Shown: positions 1 to 7,511 of the stretch, piece after piece
Position numbering within the stretch: the stretch's first letter is position 1
How the letters are laid out: the number at the start of each line of letters is the position of its first letter
Source of the DNA: Candidatus Amulumruptor caecigallinarius
Lineage (GTDB): Bacteria; Bacteroidota; Bacteroidia; Bacteroidales; Muribaculaceae
Direction: 5' to 3'
NCBI GenBank assembly: GCA_944321825.1
Contig: CALUMU010000014.1
Span: 1-51,331 of the forward strand
Length of the DNA stretch: 51,331 nt
Made by a program: the position numbers and the translations under genes
The notes under the pieces: generated by a model
Database searches by the model: none
What the model was told of the DNA's origin: nothing
What the model saw: the letters and a program-made list of their open reading frames with translations, nothing else

Positions 1-10
1 TGGACTTAAA

Positions 11-40
11 AAAGCCTCAGCTTGTGAAAGTTGAGGCTTT
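11..40. terminator. Intrinsic terminator hairpin
   Basis: Two 13-nt arms (11-23 and 28-40) pair fully, with one G-T wobble, around a GTGA tetraloop. T-rich sequence follows on the plus strand and A-rich sequence precedes it, so it can act in both directions. It lies downstream of the minus-strand small gene at 150-338 and of whatever gene ends left of the window. Confidence 0.85.
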
Positions 41-149
41 TGCTTAACTTTTTTGAGGAGGTTTTGCAACACCCTCCCTACGGGTGTTGAATCCACAACC
101 GATGCGTGGCCGTGTGTCCCAACGACGAGGATGGGGTGGGGGTGTGTTT

Positions 150-338
150 TTACAGGACGCAGGCTAAGGCGAGGATGGCGATGAACGATATGACGCACAG
201 GAAGCTTTCGTTGGACTTTTTGCGACTGTATTCGTCATCCTCGTAATTATTGCGGTCAGGCGCATTGTCGGCCGGCCATATGAGCTGGTGGTATTCGATG
301 TTTTTGTCGGTCTCCGTGGTCCTGTGATGAGTGTTCAT
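150..338 (-). CDS. Small single-pass membrane protein, unknown function
   Basis: A 62-residue protein with a polar, acidic N-terminal two thirds (TETDKNIEYHQ, NNYEDDEYSRKK) and one hydrophobic C-terminal segment, about residues 46-62 (FLCVISFIAILALACVL). That layout suggests a tail-anchored inner-membrane protein. I do not recognise a family. A TAACTTTG -7 element lies upstream on the same strand (386-393) and a terminator lies downstream (11-40), so it would form a monocistronic unit. This flanking context is the main reason to accept so short a gene. The start is the only ATG that gives the full hydrophilic head. Confidence 0.55.
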   Translation of the reverse strand: MNTHHRTTETDKNIEYHQLIWPADNAPDRNNYEDDEYSRKKSNESFLCVISFIAILALACVL

Positions 339-385
339 GGATAGTGATTGGTATTTGGTAAGAAGTTGTACTGGAGAGTTACAGA

Positions 386-393
386 CAAAGTTA
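386..393 (-). promoter_or_regulatory. Bacteroidetes -7 element for the 62-aa gene
   Basis: TAACTTTG on the minus strand matches the TAnnTTTG -7 consensus of Bacteroidetes. No good TTTG is found 19 nt upstream; a TTGA lies at 23 nt. It would give a leader of about 45 nt before the ATG at 338. Confidence 0.45.
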
Positions 394-515
394 CAGGTTA
401 GTTTGTATAAAATTAATCAAATGATGGGCATAAATGTTAAAACCAAATAAAATCGGATAAGATGTATAGGAGCTATAGGAATCATAAGGCGGTGTGTTAA
501 AAAGCGGGCGTGATG

Positions 516-546
516 GTTGCGGAGATGTGGAAAGTTTGTAAATTTG
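516..546 (+). promoter_or_regulatory. Promoter of the B12-uptake operon
   Basis: GTTG (516-519), a 19-nt spacer, and TAAATTTG (539-546) match the Bacteroidetes -33/-7 promoter layout. Transcription would start near 553, immediately before the cobalamin riboswitch. The 339-515 stretch upstream shows no other gene. Confidence 0.65.
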
Positions 547-552
547 CGAGTG

Positions 553-840
553 GAAACGGTTTCTCGCCGTAATGGGCGAGAGGCAGGATAACCGCCTGAT
601 GCAGAGGCATCATGCTGCCTGTCAGGGAACCGGGTGCAAATCCCGGACAGTCCCGCTGCTGTGAGTTCCATGTCAAAGAAGTGCCGCCCGAACAGGGGAT
701 GCACTGCTTCCGCTGCCGTAGGTTAATAAGGTATCTTTGACAAGGCATCGTTTCGTCAACCATGGTCACTGGCAAGTGCCAAGCTTGCCGGGAAGGCCGC
801 AGACGATGCCGGAACGAGTCAGAAGACCTGCCGTATCTGC
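553..840 (+). promoter_or_regulatory. Cobalamin riboswitch (AdoCbl type)
   Basis: The leader contains the conserved aptamer blocks in order: GGGAA-CCGG-GTGCAAATCCCGG with CCCGCTGCTGTGA (about 633-665), then CACTGG (770-775), GGGAAGG (789-795), and the B12-box AGTCAGAAGACCTGCC (817-832). These are the hallmark sequences of cobalamin riboswitches. The extra paired segment between the core and the CACTGG block is longer than in a minimal aptamer, giving a leader of almost 290 nt. Its position directly upstream of btuG and btuB genes supports repression of the operon when cellular cobalamin is high. The exact ends are estimated. Confidence 0.92.
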
Positions 841-1023
841 TATCATCAGCCATCACACCCTGCGAGGACGGGGCCGGCAGATGCGACGTCTCTGACTCCC
901 GACTTTCTGTTGCTGCGGGAGACGCGGAGTCTATGCTATCGGGTGTGTCCGCCCATACGAGGCATAGGCATGGTGCGCGAGACGCTTCTGACGGTCAAAA
1001 TAATAATACGCATAATGATTGAT

Positions 1024-1068
1024 GCAGGTGCGATGACACGATGATGTGCCGTCGCACTTGCTTTTTTT
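1024..1068 (+). terminator. Intrinsic terminator/attenuator between riboswitch and operon
   Basis: Arms 1024-1039 and 1046-1061 form a stem of about 16 positions with a single A-C mismatch and a 6-nt loop, followed by seven T (1062-1068). It lies after the riboswitch and 40 nt before the first operon gene, with no obvious promoter after it, so operon transcription must read through. TGCGACG at 882-888 is complementary to CGTCGCA at 1050-1056 and is a possible antiterminator arm (inference). Alternatively it simply ends a short leader RNA. Confidence 0.8.
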
Positions 1069-1107
1069 GACTCTAAACTTTTTGTTGACCGTTATAAAAC
1101 TTTTGTT

Positions 1108-2271
1108 TTGTTGATTTATAAGTCTTTATTCAATCTATTTGCTTTTCTGCTACTCCTGCAGGTTGCCACGGGCTGTCGTGAAGACGAGCTCGTGGTTCCG
1201 ACGGAGTATGACATCGTCGGTGACGAGGGGGCTTCCTCGCTGATCAGAGGCTTCTACCTTGTCAACGAGGGCAACATGGGCTCCAACAAGTGTTCTTTGG
1301 ATTATTACGATTATACCACCGGGCTGTATGCCCGCAACTTCTATGCCGAGCGCAATCCGAATGTAATCAAGGAACTCGGCGACGTGGGCAACGACATAGG
1401 CATCTACGGGTCGAAGCTCTATGTGGTGGTCAACTGCAGCCACAAGGTAGAAGTGATGGACGCTTACACCGGCATACGCATAGGGCAGGTGGACATACCT
1501 AACTGCCGCTATGTCCGATTCCACCGAGGCAAGGCTTATGTGAGCAGCTATGTGGGCCCGGTGCTGATAGACCCCGACGCGCCCAAGGGGGCTGTCTATG
1601 AGATAGACACCCTCAGCCTCGCGGTCACGCGCAAAGTCACCGTAGGCTACCAGCCCGAGGAGATGGAGGTGGTTGACGACTATATGTATGTCGCCAACAG
1701 CGGCGGCTACCGCGCCCCCGATTATGACAACACGGTCTCCGTCATAGAGATGATAGACTTCAAGCAGGTGCGCCAGATACCTGTGGGCATCAATCTCCAC
1801 CGTCTCAAGCGTGACAGCTACGGCAAGCTGTGGGTTTCGTCACGCGGCAACTACAACGACGTGCCGTCGAATCTCTATGTGCTCGACAAGAAGCCGGGCT
1901 ACAACTCCATGGAGGTGATAGACGAGTTGGGCATACCGTGCAGCAACATGGCCATCCACGGCGACTCGCTCTACTACTACTCTACCGAGTGGAGCAACTA
2001 CACGCAGTCGAACACCATCACCTACGGCATAATAGACGTGCGCACCCGGCAGAGGGTCAGCACATCGTTCATCACCGACGGTACAGAGCGCGAAATCACC
2101 ATCCCCTACGGCATAGCCGTGCACCCCATTACCGGCGACATATTCGTGACCGATGCCAAAAACTATGTTTCGTCAGGCACCCTCTACTGCTTCGACCGCT
2201 CGGGCAAGAAAAAGTGGAGCGTGCGCACCGGCGACATACCTGCCCACATAGCTTTCCTTCCAGCCAGATGA
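1108..2271 (+). CDS. btuG: BtuG-like surface cobalamin-binding lipoprotein (copy 1)
   Basis: A 387-aa lipoprotein: hydrophobic signal, lipobox VATGC with Cys at about residue 23, acidic residues (REDE) just after it as in surface-exported Bacteroidetes lipoproteins, then a YncE/DUF5074-like seven-bladed propeller. The segments NEGNMGSNK, ERNPNVIKELGDVGND and NCSHKVEVMD are the type seen in BtuG, the lipoprotein that captures B12 at the cell surface and caps BtuB. It is closely similar to the second copy at 11042-12205. No ATG occurs in frame before the lipobox; the start is TTG at 1108 or 1111, which is unusual. First gene of a riboswitch-led operon, overlapping the next gene by 4 nt. Function is inferred from family and context. 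Confidence 0.8.
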   Translation: MLIYKSLFNLFAFLLLLQVATGCREDELVVPTEYDIVGDEGASSLIRGFYLVNEGNMGSNKCSLDYYDYTTGLYARNFYAERNPNVIKELGDVGNDIGIYGSKLYVVVNCSHKVEVMDAYTGIRIGQVDIPNCRYVRFHRGKAYVSSYVGPVLIDPDAPKGAVYEIDTLSLAVTRKVTVGYQPEEMEVVDDYMYVANSGGYRAPDYDNTVSVIEMIDFKQVRQIPVGINLHRLKRDSYGKLWVSSRGNYNDVPSNLYVLDKKPGYNSMEVIDELGIPCSNMAIHGDSLYYYSTEWSNYTQSNTITYGIIDVRTRQRVSTSFITDGTEREITIPYGIAVHPITGDIFVTDAKNYVSSGTLYCFDRSGKKKWSVRTGDIPAHIAFLPAR

Positions 2272-3470
2272 AAAAATATACTCTATATCTACTTGTCGGC
2301 CTTTCGGCGGCGATGACGGCATGTAACGATGCCGATAATCCGCCCATGGTAAGCCTCGGCATCGACGACGCGTATTATGTGGCGCGTATGCAGAAGCTCC
2401 CCTTGAGTCCCGCCCTGACCGGTGAACGTTACTCGTGGAAAATCGACGGCAAGGAGGTGTCGACCGACCGCAACTATATATTCATGGAGCGCACGGAGGG
2501 TGTGTATCAGCTCAGCTTCGACATCATAGACCCGGAGTCGCCGTTCCACCACGATTTCACTGTCACCGTGATGCGTGAGGAGATAGAATACTCGCCATAT
2601 ATCGCTAAGGTGTTGGAGTATTGCCCTGCGCCGGGGCAGTTTGTCAACGAGATGCCTCTCTACGAGGAGGGCGACACTTATGCCGACATGCTCAAGAAAG
2701 CCGAGGAGTCGATTTCGGGCACCAACGATGTGATGATTTCGCTCGGGGCCTACGGCGGCTACGTGACATTCGCTTTCGACCATACGGTGGTCAACGTCCC
2801 CGGCGAGCGCGACATACGCATCTGGGGCAACAGCTTCTACGAACTGACCGACCCCACCCACCCCGGAGGCTCTGCCGAGCCGGGCATAGTCATGGTCAGT
2901 TACGACACCAACTGCAACGGCCTCCCCGACGACCCTTGGTATGAACTCGCCGGCAGCGACTACGCCAACCCTCTGACGCGCCACCGCTACACCATCACCT
3001 ACTCGTGTCCCGACCCTGCCAAGGAGCCGGTGCCTGACGAGAGCGGTTATCTCAACGACACGACTTACATTCCCTGGGTCGACAGCGACGGCCAGACCGG
3101 CTATGTAGCCCGCAACATATTCCACGACCAGGAGTACTGGCCCGGATGGGTCGACAGCGACAAGCTGCATTTCAGCGGCACCTGTCTGCCGCCCAATGCC
3201 GTGGACCGCAGCGGTAACGGCTCATACTTCATACTCTACTGTTTCGACTGGGGCTATGCTGACAACCACCCCAACGACCAGGTAGACCCCAACACATTCG
3301 ACATCGCGTGGGCGGTAGACGAGTTCGGCAACCATGTAGACCTGCCCGGAGCCGACTTCGTGCGTGTCTATACCGCCGAAAACCAGTATTGCGGCTGGCT
3401 TGGCGAAACCTCCACGGAGATATGCCGTGCCCAGGACCTGCATATAACCCAGGACTTGCCGCAACCGTAG
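2268..3470 (+). CDS. Surface lipoprotein of B12 locus, PKD-like
   Basis: A 400-aa lipoprotein starting at the ATG that overlaps the upstream btuG stop (ATGA), so translation is probably coupled. The signal ends with lipobox MTAC (Cys 19). An N-terminal Ig/PKD-like segment of about 85 residues (SWKIDGKEV, YQLSFDIID) precedes a larger domain with SLGAYGGYVTFAFDH, IRIWGNSF, GIVMVSYDTNCNGLPDD and WVDSDGQTG. The DTNCNGLPDDPW stretch resembles calcium-binding Asp-rich loops. Proteins of this appearance are found in Bacteroides B12 loci beside btuB and btuG. Its ligand is not known to me; a surface accessory role in cobalamin capture is inferred from context only. Confidence 0.75.
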   Translation: MKKYTLYLLVGLSAAMTACNDADNPPMVSLGIDDAYYVARMQKLPLSPALTGERYSWKIDGKEVSTDRNYIFMERTEGVYQLSFDIIDPESPFHHDFTVTVMREEIEYSPYIAKVLEYCPAPGQFVNEMPLYEEGDTYADMLKKAEESISGTNDVMISLGAYGGYVTFAFDHTVVNVPGERDIRIWGNSFYELTDPTHPGGSAEPGIVMVSYDTNCNGLPDDPWYELAGSDYANPLTRHRYTITYSCPDPAKEPVPDESGYLNDTTYIPWVDSDGQTGYVARNIFHDQEYWPGWVDSDKLHFSGTCLPPNAVDRSGNGSYFILYCFDWGYADNHPNDQVDPNTFDIAWAVDEFGNHVDLPGADFVRVYTAENQYCGWLGETSTEICRAQDLHITQDLPQP

Positions 3471-3534
3471 CGTGGTGTCTATATTGTAACTGATTATAAA
3501 CCAAGTATTTAATCTATAAACCATCGTGACAGAC

Positions 3535-4572
3535 ATGAAAAAACTTTTACTTAACTCTACTCTGATTGCATGTGCCGTGGGGCTTCCGGCGGCGATTTGC
3601 GCCGAAGTGCTCGACTTCTCCAAGATAGTCCATTGGACCGGGGAGGGGGATAACGAAGCGGCTCTTATCGTACAGTTTGATGAACCCGATGCGACAGATC
3701 CGGGAGCCGTGGTGTGGGGTTATCGCTGGCCCAGCGGCGAGACCCGCACATCTGACGAGATGATACGCGCCATAGCCCGTGAATCGTCCGACCTGCTGAT
3801 TTTTGTGCAGTACACCGGCGGGATGGGTTATACGCTTGACGGCATAGGTTATTCGCCCGATGTCAATGCTATGCTTGACGGTATATGGTTTGACTATGAG
3901 TCGGCGTTTGAGGACGGCAACATCTCTTTCGGATATTTTTCTCCCAACACAGGCATGGGGCAGACCTCTGCTCCAGGCAACGAAGCTATCGGCCTGTCGT
4001 ATGACGCTATCGCCGCCGCTGCCGAGACCCACGTCATAGAGCATCCTCTCAATGCACATGCCTATGGCTATCCGGCTTATGACTACGACCACTGGAAGCT
4101 CGACAAGACAAGGATTGCCGATGCTTTCGTGGCCGATCGTTCATACTGGCGCAGCGGCTGGTATTGGGGCTACTGGAGCTTCTGGATAGGTAGCCGTGGT
4201 GACGATATGGAAGACCTGAGCTACTCGGGTATGGGGATGTCGAGCGTGCAGATATATGACGGTCAGATAAGCGGCTGGAAATACCAGCCTCTGGGCGGTA
4301 AGCCCATCGTCCCCGGAGAGGATCCTGACGGGTCGACGGGAGCATCGACACGTTGGAGCGACATTGCTTATGAGCATGTGTTTGTCGCTTCTGAGTCCCA
4401 GAATTTGGCTCAGGATACCGATAGCAGCACGGACAATGTCGACATCTATACACTCGGCGGTGTCAAGGTCGGCACGGTCGATGCCACGACCGACCTGCGC
4501 ACACTCAACGTGGCTCCCGGTTTCTATATCATACGAAAAGGAAACGAATCATCGAAACTGCTGATAAAATAA
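3535..4572 (+). CDS. Secreted protein of B12 locus, C-terminal sorting-type tail
   Basis: A 345-aa secreted protein. ATG at 3535 (MKKLLLNSTLIACAVGLPAAICA, a classic signal peptide) is preferred to GTG at 3526. The body has motifs WGYRWPSGE, EMIRAIARESSDL, WYWGYWSFW and is rich in Trp and Tyr; it resembles secreted proteins with a WGYRWDG signature. The last 45 residues (VDIYTLGGVKV, APGFYIIRK, SSKLLIK) look like a Por/T9SS type A-style C-terminal beta domain. It is third in the B12 operon, with 64 nt to the preceding gene and 19 nt to the next. A cobalamin-related surface role, perhaps like the BtuH class, is a guess; no diagnostic BtuH motif is known to me. Confidence 0.7.
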   Translation: MKKLLLNSTLIACAVGLPAAICAEVLDFSKIVHWTGEGDNEAALIVQFDEPDATDPGAVVWGYRWPSGETRTSDEMIRAIARESSDLLIFVQYTGGMGYTLDGIGYSPDVNAMLDGIWFDYESAFEDGNISFGYFSPNTGMGQTSAPGNEAIGLSYDAIAAAAETHVIEHPLNAHAYGYPAYDYDHWKLDKTRIADAFVADRSYWRSGWYWGYWSFWIGSRGDDMEDLSYSGMGMSSVQIYDGQISGWKYQPLGGKPIVPGEDPDGSTGASTRWSDIAYEHVFVASESQNLAQDTDSSTDNVDIYTLGGVKVGTVDATTDLRTLNVAPGFYIIRKGNESSKLLIK

Positions 4573-4591
4573 CCTAAATACAGTTTTTGCA

Positions 4592-7489
4592 ATGAAAAAA
4601 CAGTTTACTTTCGCAGCATTCTGTGGAATCGCATTAGCTACCTCTGTAGCCGGCGCGACAGATCCCGCAGAGGAGTACAAGAATGTACTCGGAGAGGGTG
4701 CCTCCCACGCCACGCTCACGGTGACGTGGGGCGACGGACACAGTATCGACAACCTTGCCAGCGCGGTCAAGTTTGACGGCGAAGCCACCGTAGCCTCGAT
4801 TATCGCCGAGGCTCTTAAGTCCGATCCGCGCTTCTATGCCCTTCAGGACAGCGAGGGGACAATAGTAGCTTATGGGTTCGATACCGACGGCGACAACTCC
4901 GCAGCTGTCACCGTTGATGGCACTGCATTGGAGCTTACCGACGGCGTGGCTACGGCAGAAGCAGATGCCGACCTTACGACCGCTGCCGGTTCGGCTCTCT
5001 ACGACCACTGGTGCGTCAACTCCAACAAATCCGTCTGGGCCGTGGAAATCAACGGCGCGGAGGCCTCCTTGGCCTCCGCCATCCTGGATGGCGATGCTGT
5101 AAGCCTCGTATACGGCTCGGCTGAGACAGGCGAAGCCTTCTATCTGCGCCCTGCTGATCAGGAGGGTGTATGGATGGCCCCTACTGTGGCATTTGACACG
5201 GCTGTAGATTACACGGAGAGTACCAGCGGCACCAAAACGTTCAAAAAGACAGTGCCATTTATTGCCAATATCATAGACCGGAGCACACTCTACAGTTCAT
5301 ACGTCGCTTTCCATGTCTATGCCGAGGACGGAGTGACGGATGCAACAACTATGGGGGTGTCAGGCAATTACCGTTATGGAAAGGATGGCAACAACATGTC
5401 GGCCACTATCACTGTTACTGCGGCAGGAAATACGGTCATAGAGCCGTATATACAGCGCGGCTCTTATGGCAATGTACAGGAAACCCCGACTGACGAGCCT
5501 ACTAAGGTCACGGTCACTGTAGCTAATCCGGTGACAGGCATCCGCTGGGAGGGATGGCCAGCAGACGGTGTGTTCGAGCTGTTAGACATGGTAGCATTCC
5601 GGGCGTATGTAGAGCCTGACAATGCAGATTTTACGACGATAAACTACGAGACAAGCGACCCGAAAAATGCTGTTGTATTCGTCAACAGCCGTTATCCTGT
5701 AGATATGCTCAACTGCTTCAAAGTCGGTGAGTACACCATCACAGCGAAAACACCTGACGGCTCGATTTCTGACGCCAAGGAGTTTACCGTGGCTGACCGT
5801 GACCGCACACCCTCGGATGACGGCTACACTGACGGCATCTTCTGGCTTAACGAAGAGTGGTACGGACACGCCAACGGGTCGATAAACTACATCAAACCTG
5901 ACGGTTCGATCATGCACCATGCATATGAGATGCAGAATCCTGGCATGGGATTCGGAGCTACATCGCAGTATGCCATATTGTATGGCGGCAAGCTCATCGT
6001 CATGTCAAAGCAGGCCAAAGACCCTGGTGACCCGCGAACTGGGGGAGGCCGTCTGGTAGTTATAGACGCTTACACCATGAAGCGACTCGCTTCATGGGAC
6101 GAACTCAGCAGCACTACGGGCGGAGATGGCCGCGCATGTGTCGGAGTGACCCCCCACAAAGTGTATATTGGAGCTGCCGGAGGTATCGGAATCCTCAATC
6201 TGGATAATCTGACATATACACCCGATGCAATATCCGACATGCCTACCGGAGGCAGCTCGTATTCAAAGCAGTACGGCGATATGGTCAGCGACGGGAAGTA
6301 CGTGTATATAGTACGCCAGTCGGATGGCCTGGTCATCATAGACTCCGAGAATGATAAATATGTCAAGACGATCGCCAACACTGGTATACAGGGTGTGACC
6401 CGAACAGCCGACGGTCGTATCTGGTTTGTCGACCTCAAGTCTTCGAAGTCCACCTTGTACAATGTCGATACCGAGACTCTCGAAGTGGCAGAGCAATACG
6501 TTCTTCCCGGGACCGTGTCATGTGACTGGGGCAGCTGGCGTTCGACGAAATTCTTCGCAGCCAAACGCAGCAACAAACTGTTCTGGGCTTCGATGGTAGG
6601 GTCGAGCTGGAGTCCCTCGGCTGCGCAGCTCTACATGTGGGACATGGACGCAGATACCACCCCTGAGAGCCTGACACCGATAATAGAAAGTACAGATGAC
6701 CGCTGGCCCATGCACGACATATATGAGGACAAGGCTGTCAAGCAGGTACCTTACGGCTCTATGTGTTTTGACGACCGCACGGACAAACTCCTATGGGCTT
6801 GTGCAATGCAGCCTAAAATCAATACGGACTACATGTACACATGGTACAACTACACCGACATAGAGAGCGGCGACATAGAGTCTGTACGGGTATATCCCGA
6901 CTACTTCTATTTCCCCGCCCTGCCGATGATTCCCGACAAGCATCTGCCGGCATTGGTCAACCCCGATATGAGAGTAGAGATGGCTATGAGTGCTGAAGAG
7001 CCTACGGAGATAGACCTATACGAGGCGATAGACGATATGGACGGAGCCAACAAGTTTATCAACTTCAGTCTGGTGTCCGAACCTGCGGCAACTGACAGCG
7101 AGGCGGCTACAAATCCAGTAAGTGCCGAAATTCTTGACGGCAAGCTGCTGCTGACTCCACAGGCGTTGGGCGAAACTTCGGTGAAACTTATAGCCGAGAG
7201 TAACGGACGCGAGGCTGAAATCTCGATACCTGTGACCGTGACCGATTCCGGATCTTCGATTGCCAACACCGCAGCCGATATGGACGGCAAGATGTTTGAC
7301 TTCGACGGCCGCGTACTGACACTCAGCGGCTACGAGGGTGTGACCGTCGGCATCTATGACATCAACGGCCGCGAAGCCATGCGTATCACCCCCGACAGCT
7401 CGTACTACAGCTGTGCGCTCGATCTCCCTGCCGGTGTGTATGCCCTTTCGGCCGACGGCGGACACCGCTTCAAGTTTATGGTTAAGTAA
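4592..7489 (+). CDS. Large secreted protein: transcobalamin-like domain + BtuG-like propeller
   Basis: A 965-aa multidomain secreted protein. Signal peptide 1-22. Residues about 40-176 resemble the DUF4430/transcobalamin C-terminal fold: a beta strand, helix VASIIAEALKSDPRFYAL, then WAVEINGAEA and closing DGDAVSLVYG. About 195-300 is a beta-rich domain, 308-400 an Ig-like domain, 410-790 a DUF5074/BtuG-like propeller (GIFWLNEEWYGH, NPGMGFGATSQYAILYGGKLIVMSKQ), 805-895 a second beta-sandwich, and 900-965 a sorting-type tail ending in KFMVK. Its propeller is paralogous to that of the next gene. It sits inside the riboswitch-controlled operon, so B12 binding or presentation is a reasonable inference. 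The transcobalamin-like assignment is by eye. Confidence 0.72.
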   Translation: MKKQFTFAAFCGIALATSVAGATDPAEEYKNVLGEGASHATLTVTWGDGHSIDNLASAVKFDGEATVASIIAEALKSDPRFYALQDSEGTIVAYGFDTDGDNSAAVTVDGTALELTDGVATAEADADLTTAAGSALYDHWCVNSNKSVWAVEINGAEASLASAILDGDAVSLVYGSAETGEAFYLRPADQEGVWMAPTVAFDTAVDYTESTSGTKTFKKTVPFIANIIDRSTLYSSYVAFHVYAEDGVTDATTMGVSGNYRYGKDGNNMSATITVTAAGNTVIEPYIQRGSYGNVQETPTDEPTKVTVTVANPVTGIRWEGWPADGVFELLDMVAFRAYVEPDNADFTTINYETSDPKNAVVFVNSRYPVDMLNCFKVGEYTITAKTPDGSISDAKEFTVADRDRTPSDDGYTDGIFWLNEEWYGHANGSINYIKPDGSIMHHAYEMQNPGMGFGATSQYAILYGGKLIVMSKQAKDPGDPRTGGGRLVVIDAYTMKRLASWDELSSTTGGDGRACVGVTPHKVYIGAAGGIGILNLDNLTYTPDAISDMPTGGSSYSKQYGDMVSDGKYVYIVRQSDGLVIIDSENDKYVKTIANTGIQGVTRTADGRIWFVDLKSSKSTLYNVDTETLEVAEQYVLPGTVSCDWGSWRSTKFFAAKRSNKLFWASMVGSSWSPSAAQLYMWDMDADTTPESLTPIIESTDDRWPMHDIYEDKAVKQVPYGSMCFDDRTDKLLWACAMQPKINTDYMYTWYNYTDIESGDIESVRVYPDYFYFPALPMIPDKHLPALVNPDMRVEMAMSAEEPTEIDLYEAIDDMDGANKFINFSLVSEPAATDSEAATNPVSAEILDGKLLLTPQALGETSVKLIAESNGREAEISIPVTVTDSGSSIANTAADMDGKMFDFDGRVLTLSGYEGVTVGIYDINGREAMRITPDSSYYSCALDLPAGVYALSADGGHRFKFMVK

Positions 7490-7511
7490 TGTGTAATAAA
7501 ACAAGTATAAA

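Noticed and set aside
497-856. 119-codon frame on the minus strand opposite the riboswitch
   Set aside because: It covers the aptamer on the opposite strand; the conservation there is explained by the riboswitch.
762-1022. 86-codon frame inside the leader of the B12 operon, ending just before the terminator
   Set aside because: It begins inside the conserved riboswitch blocks and its composition (Arg, Cys, His, Ser-rich) looks like translated structured RNA. No homologue is recognised.
1830-2267. Upstream extension of the second lipoprotein gene
   Set aside because: The frame is open but lies inside btuG; the true start is the ATG at 2268, which begins a clear lipoprotein signal.
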